A stretch of DNA of 64,000 nt from DATKRB01 sp963794215. Its GTDB lineage: Bacteria > Actinomycetota > Acidimicrobiia > Acidimicrobiales > RAAP-2. The DNA lies in assembly GCA_963794215.1 (NCBI GenBank), contig CAWCCQ010000002.1:806001-870000 (forward strand), in the 5' to 3' direction. Shown here one piece after another: positions 1 to 9,669 of the stretch (its first letter is position 1; every line of letters begins with the position of its first letter). The notes beneath the pieces are model-generated. The model made no database searches and had not been told where the DNA came from. It saw nothing but the letters and a program-made list of their open reading frames with translations. A program made the position numbers and the translations under genes.

Positions 1-369
1 GGTCTCGTGCTAGGAGAGCGACTCGTCCAGCGTCACCTCACCGAAGACCGCCCGAAGCGTGGTCAAGGACAGCTGATCGACCGCGAGTTGGACGTCGTTG
101 ATCTCAAAGGGGGCGGCCTTCGCATCGATGACCTGGCAGAAGAAGGGGGCGCTGACCCTCAGCGCCACGTTGTCCTTAGTGATCACCGACTCCTTGTCGC
201 CAATTTCGGGGAACTCGCCCATGTCCACCTTGACCATCTGGTCCATCAACGGCACGAGGACGTGCGCGCCGGCCTGGCGGATCGACATGAACTGATCACC
301 GCTCCCGCTCCGCACCAGACCCATTTCTCCAACCTTCACTTTCCCCTTCCTCGTCGGACGAGAAGCCAT
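1..369 (-). CDS. SPFH/band-7 domain protein, N-terminal part (cut by window edge)
   Basis: The first ~115 residues match the N-terminal half of SPFH (stomatin/prohibitin/flotillin-like) proteins: an E-M-G-L-V entry, a G-x-H-V-L-V-P-L strand, then V-K-V-D and the T-K-D-N-V-A-L-R-V strand typical of the fold. SPFH proteins form membrane-associated oligomers. No N-terminal membrane anchor is visible, unlike classical stomatins. A stop at 10-12 interrupts the frame at a point where the family continues; one extra base in the preceding CC run would restore an L-S-L-A-R-D continuation off the left edge, so the stop is probably a one-base error. The start at 369 was chosen as the first ATG; no clear ribosome binding site is seen. 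Confidence 0.75.
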
Positions 370-398
370 CGACTACTCGACTGAGATAGGGCGTCGGG

Positions 399-603
399 TT
401 ACTCGACTCGGAACCGCTGCCTGGCATCGACTTCGACCGCGTCGTCGGGGTCGCACTCGCGCTCACCGAAGAACTTTGTGCGATCTCGTCCACACGTTCA
501 TCCCGACGCGATCGGCGCCGTAGAGCGCGAGCAGATCCACGATGTCGTGCAGCACGAATATCTCAACCCCCTTCGTTTCGATACCCGCCGGTGTCGAGGT
601 CAT
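399..603 (-). CDS. Small hypothetical protein, about 68 aa, two one-base frameshifts
   Basis: Read as printed, ATG at 603 gives 46 residues. Adding one G to the GGG run near 503 and one A to the AAA run near 477 gives a smooth 68-residue acidic protein that ends at TAA 399-401 with F-F-G-E-R-E-C-D-P-D-D-A-V-E-V-D. The length then fits an exact number of codons. Its start lies inside the 3' end of the upstream gene, which suggests translational coupling. No family is recognised. The two gaps are the cleanest examples in the window of homopolymer-type sequence error. Confidence 0.5.
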
Positions 604-1006
604 CGATCCAAGGCTTGGGTTCCTGATGGAGGGCGTCGAGCACCACCCTCACGAGCTGGCTCGGGGTGCGCCGCGGGCCCGTCGCCAGCCATGCGAGCTC
701 GATGGGCACCAGAACGGACCGCTGTAGCTCGTCGAGGCTCGACCCGTCGTCTCCTTGGGCCACGACCACGTCGGCAACGAACGCGACCGCCTGCCACCAC
801 ACGGTTGTTCTGGTGCGCCTTGTAGGGTCGAGTCCATCGCCCGCGGCGAGTTCGCGCAGCCGTTCGAGATCGCCGTGCGCAAGAACGTTGATCCACGCCC
901 AGTTGGGAACAACTCGGTGTCGGGCATCCATATATTCGGCGTAGCGGCCGCACAGATAGGTTTCGCACTCCTTGCTGAGCTCTCTTCCCTCTCGCCGTGT
1001 CCTCAT
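563..1006 (-). CDS. Hypothetical protein, about 147 aa
   Basis: ATG at 1006 follows the stop of the upstream membrane-protein gene by one base and sits behind an AGGAAGGG ribosome binding site, so the two are probably co-transcribed. The product is soluble, rich in Leu, Arg and Asp, with an N-terminal basic segment and a W-A-W-I-N motif around residue 38. Its C terminus may be altered by a frameshift where the downstream small gene begins. I do not recognise the family. Confidence 0.55.
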   Translation of the reverse strand: MRTRREGRELSKECETYLCGRYAEYMDARHRVVPNWAWINVLAHGDLERLRELAAGDGLDPTRRTRTTVWWQAVAFVADVVVAQGDDGSSLDELQRSVLVPIELAWLATGPRRTPSQLVRVVLDALHQEPKPWIDDLDTGGYRNEGG

Positions 1007-1007
1007 C

Positions 1008-1679
1008 TCACCCTTCCTGGGTACCAACTTCATCGCTTCTCCCCTCGAGCTTGAGTGGTGGGCTTGGTGACGATCCGAGATTCTGGTTGTGAGAGCACTG
1101 GGTCAGGTGACCGCGTCCACCGTCCCAGCAATGCGCAGTGCCGCCCGCGTCCAACGTGGGGACGTCGTCGAGCATCTCGTCAACGGCAATGCCCCGCTGC
1201 GCCATGGTCTGATCGTGCTGCGACCCACGCACGATCCGCACCGCTCCGATGACAAGGAGCATGATCGCGGCGACCTCGATCACAAAGGCGGTCGACGCGT
1301 AAGGAGCGGCGAACCCATCATGAAACCCGAACAGCCCGACCGTATCGGCAAGGAGGAACCCGGCCACGGTGGCCGCCATGGTGGCCCAGGCCGTGACCAC
1401 GACCACCAGGCGGCGCGTCACGACCAGGATCAGGGCGACGAGGGGCGTGGCGGTGCCTTGGACGAGAAACAACGGCCCGATGGACGGGATGGCTCGGTAG
1501 CCCGAGGACCACAGGTGAAGGTGCACGGCCGCCGAGGCGATGAGCAGGCCGGCGGCAGCCACCAGTGCCACCGTGGCGACCGACGACAGCGGCTCTCGCG
1601 CAAGCAACCGTGCCCTCCAGCGGTCACGGCGCGGTTCACCCGTTGTCCACGAGAGCTCGATCAGCGACTCAGTAGCCAT
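1008..1679 (-). CDS. Four-helix integral membrane protein of unknown function
   Basis: ATG at 1679 overlaps the end of the upstream lipoprotein-like gene, so the pair is probably one operon. The product has four hydrophobic segments at about residues 35-55, 68-88, 98-120 and 133-155, with H-L-H-L-W at the end of the first. The C-terminal 60 residues are hydrophilic with low-complexity Gly, Ser and Pro and may be partly a frameshift product. Family unknown; a role in the cell envelope is only inferred from the neighbouring exported protein. Confidence 0.6.
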   Translation of the reverse strand: MATESLIELSWTTGEPRRDRWRARLLAREPLSSVATVALVAAAGLLIASAAVHLHLWSSGYRAIPSIGPLFLVQGTATPLVALILVVTRRLVVVVTAWATMAATVAGFLLADTVGLFGFHDGFAAPYASTAFVIEVAAIMLLVIGAVRIVRGSQHDQTMAQRGIAVDEMLDDVPTLDAGGTAHCWDGGRGHLTQCSHNQNLGSSPSPPLKLEGRSDEVGTQEG

Positions 1680-2226
1680 AGCCGCCTCCCGACGTGGTGG
1701 CCGGAGCCGCCGTCGTGTGAGCGCCACCGATCGTCTTCAGGCCGGGGGTGGCAACGAAGAAGTTCTCCACTCCCTGGCCCGTCACCTGCCCGGGCGTGTC
1801 TTGGATAAAGGTGTAGAGGAAGTGACCGTTGTACGCGACCTGACGACCGTTGGCGTCCTTAGTGGTGGTGAGCTTGCCGTGGGTACCGGTCGCGGTGGGC
1901 GATGCGGAGGTCAACGGTGGCCACAGGCGTGCGAGCGCACAGGTGACGAGGGACTTCTTGGGCGTGTCCTGCTGGTAGTAGTAGAGGGGTAGACCTTGGG
2001 CGTCCACCAAGATGGTCTCGGTCTTTCCGTTCACGTTTGTCGCCTCGGTGTGCAGCGTCGGGACCTTGGTGGCGCTCTGGACGTGGGCTGCTCGGGGCAT
2101 GGTGGCCATCGACGACGGACTCTTCGCCGATGCGCCATGAGTCACCGCGCCGGCTTCGACCCCGCCGCCAAGAGCCGAGAAGGCGGCGATCGCGCTGCTG
2201 AAAAGAACGATGCTGAACGACGGCAA
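1669..2226 (-). CDS. Secreted COG4315-type repeat protein (lipoprotein_15 family)
   Basis: The 185-residue product starts with a signal-peptide-like hydrophobic stretch and then carries two copies of the family repeat: L-Y-Y-Y-Q-Q-D-T with a nearby cysteine, and L-Y-T-F-I-Q-D-T-P-G-Q-V-T-G-Q-G. These match the Y-x-(F/W/Y)-x-x-D repeats of predicted lipoproteins in COG4315. The tail is Gly/Ala/Thr-rich. A lipobox cysteine is not obvious, so it may be secreted rather than lipid-anchored. The biochemical role of the family is not established. It is transcribed away from the ECF sigma factor at 2550, whose target it could be (inference from position only). Confidence 0.75.
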   Translation of the reverse strand: MPSFSIVLFSSAIAAFSALGGGVEAGAVTHGASAKSPSSMATMPRAAHVQSATKVPTLHTEATNVNGKTETILVDAQGLPLYYYQQDTPKKSLVTCALARLWPPLTSASPTATGTHGKLTTTKDANGRQVAYNGHFLYTFIQDTPGQVTGQGVENFFVATPGLKTIGGAHTTAAPATTSGGGYGY

Positions 2227-2549
2227 GGCATGACGAACTCCTCGTTGGTGATGATGAATGGGTGGTTGATGACACCGTGACTACATTCGGCATGCATTTG
2301 GTGTCAGTGCGTAGATACGGCTGAGGGTTACGGACGGTTCATTCCGAAGAGCACTGGACGCACTGCATGGAAGAGCGCGAGCACGGAGAAGCGGAGGGGA
2401 AGTGCCAGCGGGTAGCGCCGCTTCGGGCTTGGGGGAAGCGACAGGGAAACACGGAGAAACGAGGGCGAAGGACCAGCAGCTGGTCTCGAGACCCAGCGGC
2501 CGGCCCCCGCTCGGGGTCGCTGTAACCCGGCTCCCTATCCTAAGGTGAG
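2227..2549. promoter_or_regulatory. Divergent intergenic region between exported protein and ECF sigma gene
   Basis: About 320 bases without a convincing gene separate two divergently transcribed units. It must hold promoters for both directions, but no conserved -35/-10 pair or palindrome stands out by eye. Confidence 0.4.
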
Positions 2550-3145
2550 ATGTTCCTAGCCCCTCGACCCTCGTCTGGAGCCGTCCGTCGCCAACCCGCG
2601 TCGGACCGTGGCGACGGCGTCGTGCTGCGGGTGCTTGACGCGGACGTCTACCCCGACTGGGAGTCGGTCTACCGTGACAATGTCCGGCGCCTCTTCGGGC
2701 TTATGTACGCGCGGGTGGGAAACCTGACCCGACGCCGAAGATCTCACGTCCGAGGTGTTCCGCACCGCGCTGGGCGCGTTGCGATTGAGCGCGTCCAAGG
2801 GCGAGGGTGCGCTCCTATCTACTCACGACCGCTCGAACGGTCCTGGCGACCCACTGGCGCCGTCACCTGGGCGTGTCGGTTACCTCCATCGACCCCGACG
2901 CTGACCTGGCCTTCTTGGTGGAGGGCCGCGGACCCGACGCCCCGAGCGACGCGCCGCAGCGGGCGGGGAGGATTCTCTCGGCCCTGCCCGATCGCTACCG
3001 GCGCATCTTGGAGCTCCGATTCCTCGAGTCGTGCTCGATCAAGGAGGCGGCACACGCCATGGACATCAGTGTCAGCAACGCCAAGGTGCTGCAGCACCGC
3101 GCCCTGAAGATGGCGGCCAACCTCCACGAGGAGATGGACCAGTGA
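2550..3145 (+). CDS. ECF-type RNA polymerase sigma factor, two frameshifts
   Basis: Region 2 is recognisable in the first frame (Y-R-D-N-V-R-R-L-F-G-L-M-Y-A-R-V-G-N). It continues in a second frame as D-A-E-D-L-T-S-E-V-F-R-T-A-L-G-A-L, and region 4 lies in a third frame (L-P-D-R-Y-R-R-I-L-E-L-R-F-L, then an S-I-K-E-A-A-H-A-M helix-turn-helix). The breakpoints, near 2732 (CCC run) and 2814 (GGG run), are one-base changes, so the gene is probably intact in life. ECF sigma factors direct RNA polymerase to stress promoters. The stop overlaps the start of the membrane protein at 3142, the usual sigma/anti-sigma arrangement. Confidence 0.75.
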
Positions 3146-3792
3146 CCGCCCGACGACTATCCGCCTTCATCGATGCGCTCGCCCTCGGACGACGTCCCCG
3201 GCCCTTCCCCGCCGACCCGCAGGACGCAGCGGTTCTCCGCACGGCCATCGCATTACGGGCGTCTCGTCCCGGTGACGCCGTTCCCGACGACCAGTTCGTG
3301 ACGGACCTCCATGACGAGCTGGCCGCTCAGGTCGCCGCCCCACCCGCTAACGTCCAGACGCTCAGGGTCGGCCGCGGCCGCGCCAGGTTGGCGGCCGTCG
3401 CGGCCAGTGTCGTGCTCATCGCCGGGACGTTTGTCGCCACCGAAGCGTTCGATCAAACCCCGGTGCGGCCAGCGGCCGTCGGCGCACCTCATGCCCAGGC
3501 CCTGCGCACCGGCACGTTCGAGACCGCTGACCGCCAGGTCATGGGACAGATCGTCGCCTACAGCGGGCACCCTTCGTGGGTGTACATGAACATCGAGGGC
3601 TCCAACTACAGCGGCCCGATCATCTGCAAACTCCAAGGTAACAACGGTGCGACCGTCGCCACGGGCTCCTTCGAGCTCCACCAGGGTACGGGGGAATGGT
3701 CCAAGACCATCACGATGGATATCAAGGAACTCCGAGGAGCAAAGCTCGTGCCCTCCGCTGGCGCCGTTGTGGCGTCCGCCAGCTTCGCCTGA
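3142..3792 (+). CDS. Membrane-anchored putative anti-sigma factor
   Basis: GTG at 3142 overlaps the sigma-factor TGA (GTGA), a strong sign of translational coupling. The 216-residue product has a basic cytoplasmic N-terminal half, one transmembrane segment at about residues 83-105, and an extracytoplasmic domain with a Y-S-G-H-P-S-W-V-Y motif. The order cytoplasm, membrane, outside and the coupling to an ECF sigma gene suggest an anti-sigma factor, but no zinc-binding H-x3-C-x2-C motif is present, so this is an inference. Confidence 0.6.
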   Translation: MTARRLSAFIDALALGRRPRPFPADPQDAAVLRTAIALRASRPGDAVPDDQFVTDLHDELAAQVAAPPANVQTLRVGRGRARLAAVAASVVLIAGTFVATEAFDQTPVRPAAVGAPHAQALRTGTFETADRQVMGQIVAYSGHPSWVYMNIEGSNYSGPIICKLQGNNGATVATGSFELHQGTGEWSKTITMDIKELRGAKLVPSAGAVVASASFA

Positions 3793-3999
3793 CTTCGTCC
3801 AGTTCTGCCCGATCCCCCGCAGAATGGGGTCGTGAATGTCCATGGACCCCACGATCCGGTTCCGATGAGCCTCCTCGGTGCCTCCACCGGGCCGCCCAGC
3901 CCTGCGTCTGGGAGGATAATCGGCCCGACGCGGCGCCAATACCGATCCCCTGATCGGCGATACCCCGGCCGGTTCGGCGTTCCGGTGGTGGTCGAGCCT

Positions 4000-6510
4000 T
4001 CAGCGATCGCGCGTCACCCCGAGGTGGTCGGCGAGCCACGGCCCGGTGACGCTCTCGGGCGCGACGGCCACCTCATGGGGGGTCCCGGTGGCGACGATCT
4101 TCCCGCCCTCCGGTCCCGCCCCCGGTCCGATGTCGATGAGGTGGTCACACGCGGCGAGGAGGTCGAGATCGTGGTCGATGACCACGATCGTCGCGCCGGC
4201 GTCAATCAGCCGGTCGAAGACCCCGGTCAACGTGGCGACGTCGCGGGGGTGCAGCCCGGTGGTCGGCTCGTCGAAGACGTAGAGCGCGCCGCGCTGGCTG
4301 CTGCGCAGTCGGGAGGCGATCCGGAGCCGCTGGGACTCGCCACCGGAGAGCGACGGCGTCGGCTCGCCGAGGCGGAGGTATCCGAGCCCGACCTCCCGCA
4401 CGGGCCGCAGCGGGCCGAAGGACGCGGGGTTGGTCCGCGAAGTGCGCCGAGCGCGTCCTCGACGCTCAACTCCAGCACGTCGGCGATCGTCATCCCGTCG
4501 ACTTGCACCTCAAGGGTGGCTTCGTTGAAGCGTGCGCCGCTACAGGTCGGGCAGGTGATCGGGATGTCGGGCAGGTACTGGACGTCGAGGTCGATGTGGC
4601 CGAGGCCGAGAGCACGTCGGGCACTGCCCCTCACGGGTGTTGAAGGAGAAATGCCCGGGCTTCCACCGTCGTCGCCGGGCCAGCGCCGAACTTGCGAACA
4701 CGCTGCGGATCTCGTCGAACGCACCGGAGTACGTCGCCGGCGTCGAGCGGGCGTTCTGGCCGATCGGCGACGCGTCGATCTCGACGACCTGGCGGATGCC
4801 GCCGGTCTCGAGGCGCCGCACGTGCGAAGGGAGCGCGGCCCCGAGGAAGTGGGCGCGGAGCGCCGGGACGAGGCTGTCGAGGACGAGCGCCGTCTTCCCC
4901 GCACCCGACGGGCCGGCGACCCCGGTCAGCTGGTGCATCGGGAACGTCGCCCGCACATCACGCAGGTTGAACAGTTCGCTGATCTCGATCTCGACCTGCG
5001 GGGCGCCGTCCTCGGCCGGCCGCCGGCGACGGGAGACCGTTACCGACCCGGCCAGATAGGGACCGATGACCGAGTTCGGGTCGTGCTCGAGGTCGGCCGG
5101 GCGGCCCTCGGCGATCAGCTCTCCCCCAGCTGACACCGGCCCCGGGCCCGAGCTCGATCACCCAATCGGCGGTTCGGATCAGTTCGCGCTCGTGCTCGAC
5201 GATGACGACGGAGTTCCCGTTGGCGACCAACGCCTGGATCGTCCGCCGGAGGCCGGCGACGTTGCTCGGGTGCAAGTCCCACGGACGGCTCGTCGAGCAC
5301 GTAGAGCATGCCCGTCGTGCTCGCTCGGACGGTCGAAGTGAGCTCGATCCGCTGGCGCTCCCCCGTCGAGAGCGTCGATCCGGCCCGGTCGAGCGTGAGG
5401 TAGCCGAGGCCGACGTCGAGCAGCGGTGCGAGCCTGCCTTCGAGCTCCGACAGCAGCCCGTCGGTCATGCGAGCGATCGCCACGGGAAGGCCAGCTGGGA
5501 GCGCCGGACGCGAACTCGCGGAGTGCGGCGAGATCGAGCGCGCTCACCTCGGCGATGTTGAGACCCCCGAGACGGGAGGCGAGCGCCTCCGGGCGCATCC
5601 GCGTGCCGCCGCAGACCGAGCAGACGCTCGTGTGGGTGAATCGCTCGGTGAGTTGTCGCGTGCGCGCGTTCTCGCTGCGCAGCGACCGCTCCACCGCGGC
5701 GACCGCGTTGTCGTAGTTGACCGTCAGCTGAACGGTGCGACCGGTCCGGCCGGAGGTCAGCGTCACCTGGCGCTGGACCGGCGGGCCGTAGAGCACGATG
5801 TCGCGCTCGCGCTTGGTGAGCGACCGAAACGGGACGTTCAGCCGCACGCCCTGCTCCCCCGCCGCGTACATCGACAGCCGCCGTCCGCCGCTGTTCCACG
5901 GCAGGACGGCGCCTTCTTCGATCGTCTTGTCCTGGTCGGGGACCAAGGCGTCGACGTTCACCTCGGAGCGGACGCCGAGGCCGTCACATGCCGGGCACGC
6001 GCCGTAGGAGTTGAAGGCGAAGGACTCCGCGCCGGGATGTTCGAACGTCACGCCGCAGACAGGGCAGACGATCTCGATGCCGATCGTCGCGACCGACGGT
6101 TCGACACGGTGACCGTTCGGGCAGACGTGCGAGCCGAGGCGCGACATCATCAGGCGGAGCACGTTCAGCACCTCCGACATCGTCCCGACGGTGCTGCGCG
6201 GCCCGGGGATCGGGGGACGCTGACGGAGCGCGAGGGCTGCGGGCAGGTGCTCGATCCGGTCGACATCGGGGCGCTGCGCCTGCGCCAGGCGACGCCTGCT
6301 GTAGGTGCTCAGTCCCGTGAGCAGCCGTTGCAGGCCCTCGGCGTAGAGGGTGCCCATCGCCAACGAGGTCTTGCCGGATCCCGAGACCCCGACCACCACG
6401 ACCGTCCGCCACAGCGGGACGTCGACATCGATGTTCCGGAGGTTGTTGTGGCGCGCACCGCGCACCGTGATCGCGTCCGGCAGCTCGCCCGGAGGTGGGA
6501 AGTCGACCAC
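4000..6510 (-). CDS. UvrA-like tandem ABC ATPase, frameshifted
   Basis: From ATG 6510 the product has all parts of UvrA: first Walker A G-V-S-G-S-G-K-T, zinc-finger pairs C-P-V-C and C-P-A-C, C-S-V-C-G-G, first signature S-T-G-E-R-Q-R with Walker B Y-V-L-D-E-P-S-V-G-L, second Walker A G-P-S-G-A-G-K-T, C-P-T-C-S-G, second signature L-S-G-G-E-S-Q-R and Walker B Y-V-F-D-E-P-T-T-G-L. The reading frame changes near 5500, 5275, 5135, 4615 and 4440, but all motifs are kept in order. The ~837-residue size fits the shorter UvrA paralogues (UvrA2/DrrC-like, linked to drug tolerance or non-canonical repair) rather than housekeeping UvrA (~950). It stands alone. Confidence 0.8.
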
Positions 6511-7199
6511 TCATCGCCTCCGTGGGCTCGTCGAAACGAGTATCGCCGGCGAGGTCAGCACGGCAAGAATCCACCACCGCCGGGAGAAGTCGGCGACATC
6601 AGCGGGGCAGCGTATTCAATCGCCATCAATGTGGTCATTAGAAGTCCCGTTCTTGCATGAGGGAAATCCCCCGAACCTTAGGCTGGTTCTGACCTGTCAC
6701 GGCCACCCACCCCCACGCTCGTGGCGCCGTGCTGCAATCGTCGCTGCATGCGCGGACCGCTCGAAACCGATCCTGAGGACTTCTGAGTCAACGAACGGAC
6801 GAGATTGACCATACGATCCCCGGCCACGACGGTCGTCCTGACCGGGGTCGTCTATCTCCTTTGTGGTCCCGCTTACCGCTGATCAATCGGAGCAAACCGT
6901 TGGACATAGTCGCCCATCCCTTGCTGAGAGCGAAGACGATGACGTCAAGCACCCGTCCTCGCGCCGCAACGTTCTCGATCGGGACGGTATTGACCCGGGT
7001 CATAGCCCGCATCGCGGTTCAGTTGCTCGCTTACGCGCCTCGTCGTCACCGACCAAAGATTGCTCGGCCTGACCCGCGCCTGACCCAGGCGACCGTACAG
7101 CGATGCAACGTTGACGTTGAACAACTTCGCCGTCGCACCTCGTGTCGCGGACTTTACGAACTCGGCGCTCGATGTGATCCATCCGACGGGTCGATACCG
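6511..7199. other. Long region without a convincing gene
   Basis: About 690 bases upstream of the UvrA-like gene. Short open frames exist on both strands but none has a recognisable product, ribosome binding site or coding-like composition. It may be decayed sequence from an integrated element ending at 7750. Confidence 0.5.
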
Positions 7200-7615
7200 A
7201 ACCGGTTCGTGGCATCGATCGCCGTCGTACCATCCAACCCGGTCAGCTTCCCAAGCGCGTCCGCGATCTCTCCGCCCGGTACTGCCAATCGGCGCGATCG
7301 CTGGGTCGCGGTGGGAAGAGGTGGCAGCGCTGCGCGGCAACGACCTCGACCTCGCGGCCAACACGCTCAATACTGACGAGACCGTTGTTCGGGATGACCA
7401 CGGCGCACCGTCGTTTGCCCAACCTAAATCGGCGGCAAGTGGTGCGACGGTGCCAATCCCGCCGGCGCTTGCGAGCATGCTCCCAATTCCTTCAGACCCT
7501 GAGGCTCTGCTGTTTCCCGCGCCCAGTGGTGGACCACTGCGGCCGGACAACGTTCGTTCGAGGGGTGTGGTACCCGGCGCTTCGTGCATGCGGGCTCTTT
7601 GATGCCCGGCCCTAG
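7200..7615 (+). pseudogene. Tyrosine recombinase (phage-type integrase) catalytic-domain remnant
   Basis: The segment reads G-S-R-W-E-E-V-A-A-L-R-G-N-D-L-D-L followed by a K-S-A-A-S-G-A-T-V-P-I-P strand, matching the arm of integrase catalytic domains that carries the first catalytic Arg and the beta-sheet Lys. After a frameshift it continues as V-W-Y-P-A-L-R-A-C-G-L-F-D-A-R-P, where active enzymes run into the H-x-x-R box. A TAG at 7613 ends it there. The N-terminal DNA-binding part and the catalytic H-x-x-R and Tyr are missing. It points directly at the tRNA fragment at 7703, the classic place for such a gene. Confidence 0.65.
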
Positions 7616-7702
7616 CGAGCAGGGTCCCACGATCCTCGGTGGTCGTTCGGCTGGTCGCCGGCCTGGTGGACGTAAGGGGCGAGAAGGTGTCTTTGAGCTG
7701 GG

Positions 7703-7749
7703 TGGAGGTGAGCGGACTCGAACCGCCGACTTCTACGTTGCGAACGTGG
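7703..7749 (-). other. 3' half of a tRNA-Ala(CGC): attachment-site scar
   Basis: On the minus strand this has exact tRNA 3'-half geometry: seven-base anticodon loop TTCGCAA (anticodon CGC), a five-base variable loop, T-arm GGCGG-TTCGAGT-CCGCT, acceptor strand CACCTCC and discriminator A. No matching 5' half (GGAGGTG acceptor plus D-arm) occurs in the following bases. The upper anticodon stem has one mismatch. A tRNA 3' end alone next to an integrase remnant is what site-specific integration leaves as attL or attR. Confidence 0.6.
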
Positions 7750-8289
7750 GAATGGCCCATTTCGACCTATGGCGACAACAAGGAACTCACACAAAGTACC
7801 TTTTCAGAGGTGGTTTTCCGGTTACGGGGTTGACACCGGTTTACACCCATTTACAGCCGCCTAATGCCCGGATAATGCCCAGACAGATGGAGGGTCTTGC
7901 CAGTTCCAGGGCCACTTCGGCCGGGTCCTGTCCGGCGTCGATCTTCCGGGGACGAGCGCCACGAGAGCGCTCAAGGCTGCAAGACCTGTTCCTCGGATCG
8001 ACCATCCAACCCGGCGCGCTTGCCCGCCATGGCTTCTGCTCGTCGACCGTCGAACAGCTGGCTGCGCGGGGAATCACTCGAGATCATTGTGGTCACCGGC
8101 CCGCTGCTCACCCCACGATCTTGGCGATCTCCAGAAGGGAGCTAGCGGTACCAACAACTGGTCGTCGTCGCCGACTGGAACCAAGGTGGCCCTGTCGGAC
8201 ACCGGCAGGGCGACTATCCCTGCAAACCACAGTCGCGCTGAGAGACCGCCGTCGTCAGCCTCTGCTCGAGACATGGAATGGGCAACCCT
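7750..8289. other. Region without a recognisable gene
   Basis: About 540 bases between the tRNA fragment and the first copy of the interspersed repeat. Open frames on both strands are short, Arg/Pro/Ser-rich and unlike known proteins. Confidence 0.4.
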
Positions 8290-8526
8290 GACTTGACTCG
8301 GGTTCCAGTAAACCCATGTCTCCAGGAATGGTCCCTTGAATGGCCAACTCCCTGGTCAGTCCCTTGTTGCAGAGGAGTGAGGAGGTTGCTGGGGAGCTTC
8401 GTGAGGTGGGGTTCAGCTCTCCGATCCGACGACCCTGGGGTGCCGAAAACTCGATCAGCCCTGACCGGGATATCACGATGCCGACCGGATCGTCTCCTAT
8501 CCTTGGCGCTACCGAGTCCGGATCTG
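8290..8526 (+). repeat. Interspersed noncoding repeat, copy A
   Basis: About 235 bases align with 12365-12601 at very roughly 75-80% identity by eye, same orientation. Shared blocks include GCCAACTCCCTGGTCA, GGGGAGCTTCGTG, CGATCCGACGACCCTG and CGATCAGCCCTGACC. Short insertions and deletions break any common reading frame, so the unit is not a conserved gene. The copies lie about 4.1 kb apart, on either side of the YceI/MFS/TetR genes. Nature unknown: an old mobile-element end, a MITE-like unit or a structured element are possible. Confidence 0.6.
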
Positions 8527-8705
8527 CTCCGTGCTTCGCCCGTTGCCCGCGAACAGGCGTCAAACCCCGATCCGAGGTCGCAGAGGATCGATCCTCGTCC
8601 CGTGAATCGCCGGGGGGGCTACATCGGGTCTCGTCGAGTGATCGGCCAAATCACCCGGCTCCCGAGTGACGACGGCGGACGCGTCGGCGAACCGCTGCAT
8701 CCGGC

Positions 8706-9287
8706 TCAGGCAGCGGGATCACCGCTCTGCAGCACCGCCTCGACCTCGAGGGTGAGTGAGACCTTGTCGCTCAGCACCATCGCGTTGTCTGTGCCGGGTA
8801 TAGGGCCGTTGTAGCTGACGCCGAAGTCCTCCCGATTGATCTCGGTGCTCGCACTGAAGCCCACTCGGGTACCGCCGCGGAGATCGGGCGTGAATCCGTT
8901 CACTTCCACATCAAGCGTCACCGGACGGGTCGCTCCACGGATGGTGAGCTCTCCGTCAACGAAGAACCGGCCCCCGTCGCTGCGCACGGCCAGGGAGCAG
9001 AAGGTGATGTTCGGGAAGTTCTCGACGTCGAGGAAGTCCGCCGAGCGGACGTGCTTGTCGCGGTTCGGCTCGTTCGTGTTGATCGAAGATGCGTCGATGG
9101 TTACAGCTGCCGACGAGCGATCTAGGTCCTTGTCGGTGACGATCGTCCCGCCGAAACGGTCGAAACGGCCGCGCACCTTGCTCACGACCAGGTGGCGCAC
9201 CACGAAAGATACCTCGGAGTGAGCTGGGTCAATGTCCCACGTCCCGGCGACGAAGTCGGGAATCTGGACGGCAGTTACGTTGGTCAT
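8706..9287 (-). CDS. YceI-family lipid-binding protein
   Basis: The 193-residue product starts T-W-D-I-D-P-A-H-S-E-V-S-F and continues with the family hallmarks V-R-H-L-V-V-S-K-V-R-G-R-F and the H-V-R-S-A-D-F-L-D box, ending in the D-F-G-V-S-Y-N-G strand. YceI proteins form a lipocalin-like barrel that binds polyisoprenoid or fatty-amide ligands. No signal peptide is seen, so this one is probably cytoplasmic. The start at 9287 (M-T-N-V-T) gives the normal family length; an upstream extension would be atypical. Confidence 0.85.
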   Translation of the reverse strand: MTNVTAVQIPDFVAGTWDIDPAHSEVSFVVRHLVVSKVRGRFDRFGGTIVTDKDLDRSSAAVTIDASSINTNEPNRDKHVRSADFLDVENFPNITFCSLAVRSDGGRFFVDGELTIRGATRPVTLDVEVNGFTPDLRGGTRVGFSASTEINREDFGVSYNGPIPGTDNAMVLSDKVSLTLEVEAVLQSGDPAA

Positions 9288-9669
9288 CGGTGCCTCCACT
9301 TTCGCTTGATCGTTCGATGGTTGACGGAAGGACCCCACGACAAGCCGGCCACCGCGGCTGATCCGCGCGTTCAAGGCGACGGCGAACGCGTCCATGCCGG
9401 CGTGTGCAGACCTGACAGGTCGATGATCAGGCCCGCTGCACCGAGCTAAAGGGCGACGGTTCCCCTGAAAGTCGCCGCCGTTGTTGCGTCCAGGTTCCTG
9501 TCGGGAGACGGATGACTGCGGCCTTGCTTGTGACTATCCCTACCTCGAGCGTCGGCTTCAACTTCTCCTGAGGTGCGGGGCGAGAATCCATTGACCTGGT
9601 TTGCCCTAGCCACTGCGGCGAGTTCGACGTCGACGTTCGCAGTTGGTCGCCCGGGTTCCTGCTCGTACG
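9288..9669. other. Intergenic region, no gene seen
   Basis: About 380 bases between the YceI gene and the end of the MFS gene. The promoter of the YceI gene should lie just above 9287. No hairpin terminator or gene is evident by eye. Confidence 0.4.

Noticed and set aside
3832..5133. Plus-strand frame of 433 codons opposite the UvrA-like gene
   Set aside because: Antisense shadow in GC-rich DNA; all conserved motifs are on the other strand.
7681..7740. Short plus-strand peptide with S-G-L-E-P-P-T-S-T-L
   Set aside because: This is a common false protein from antisense translation of a tRNA 3' end; the tRNA fragment explains it.
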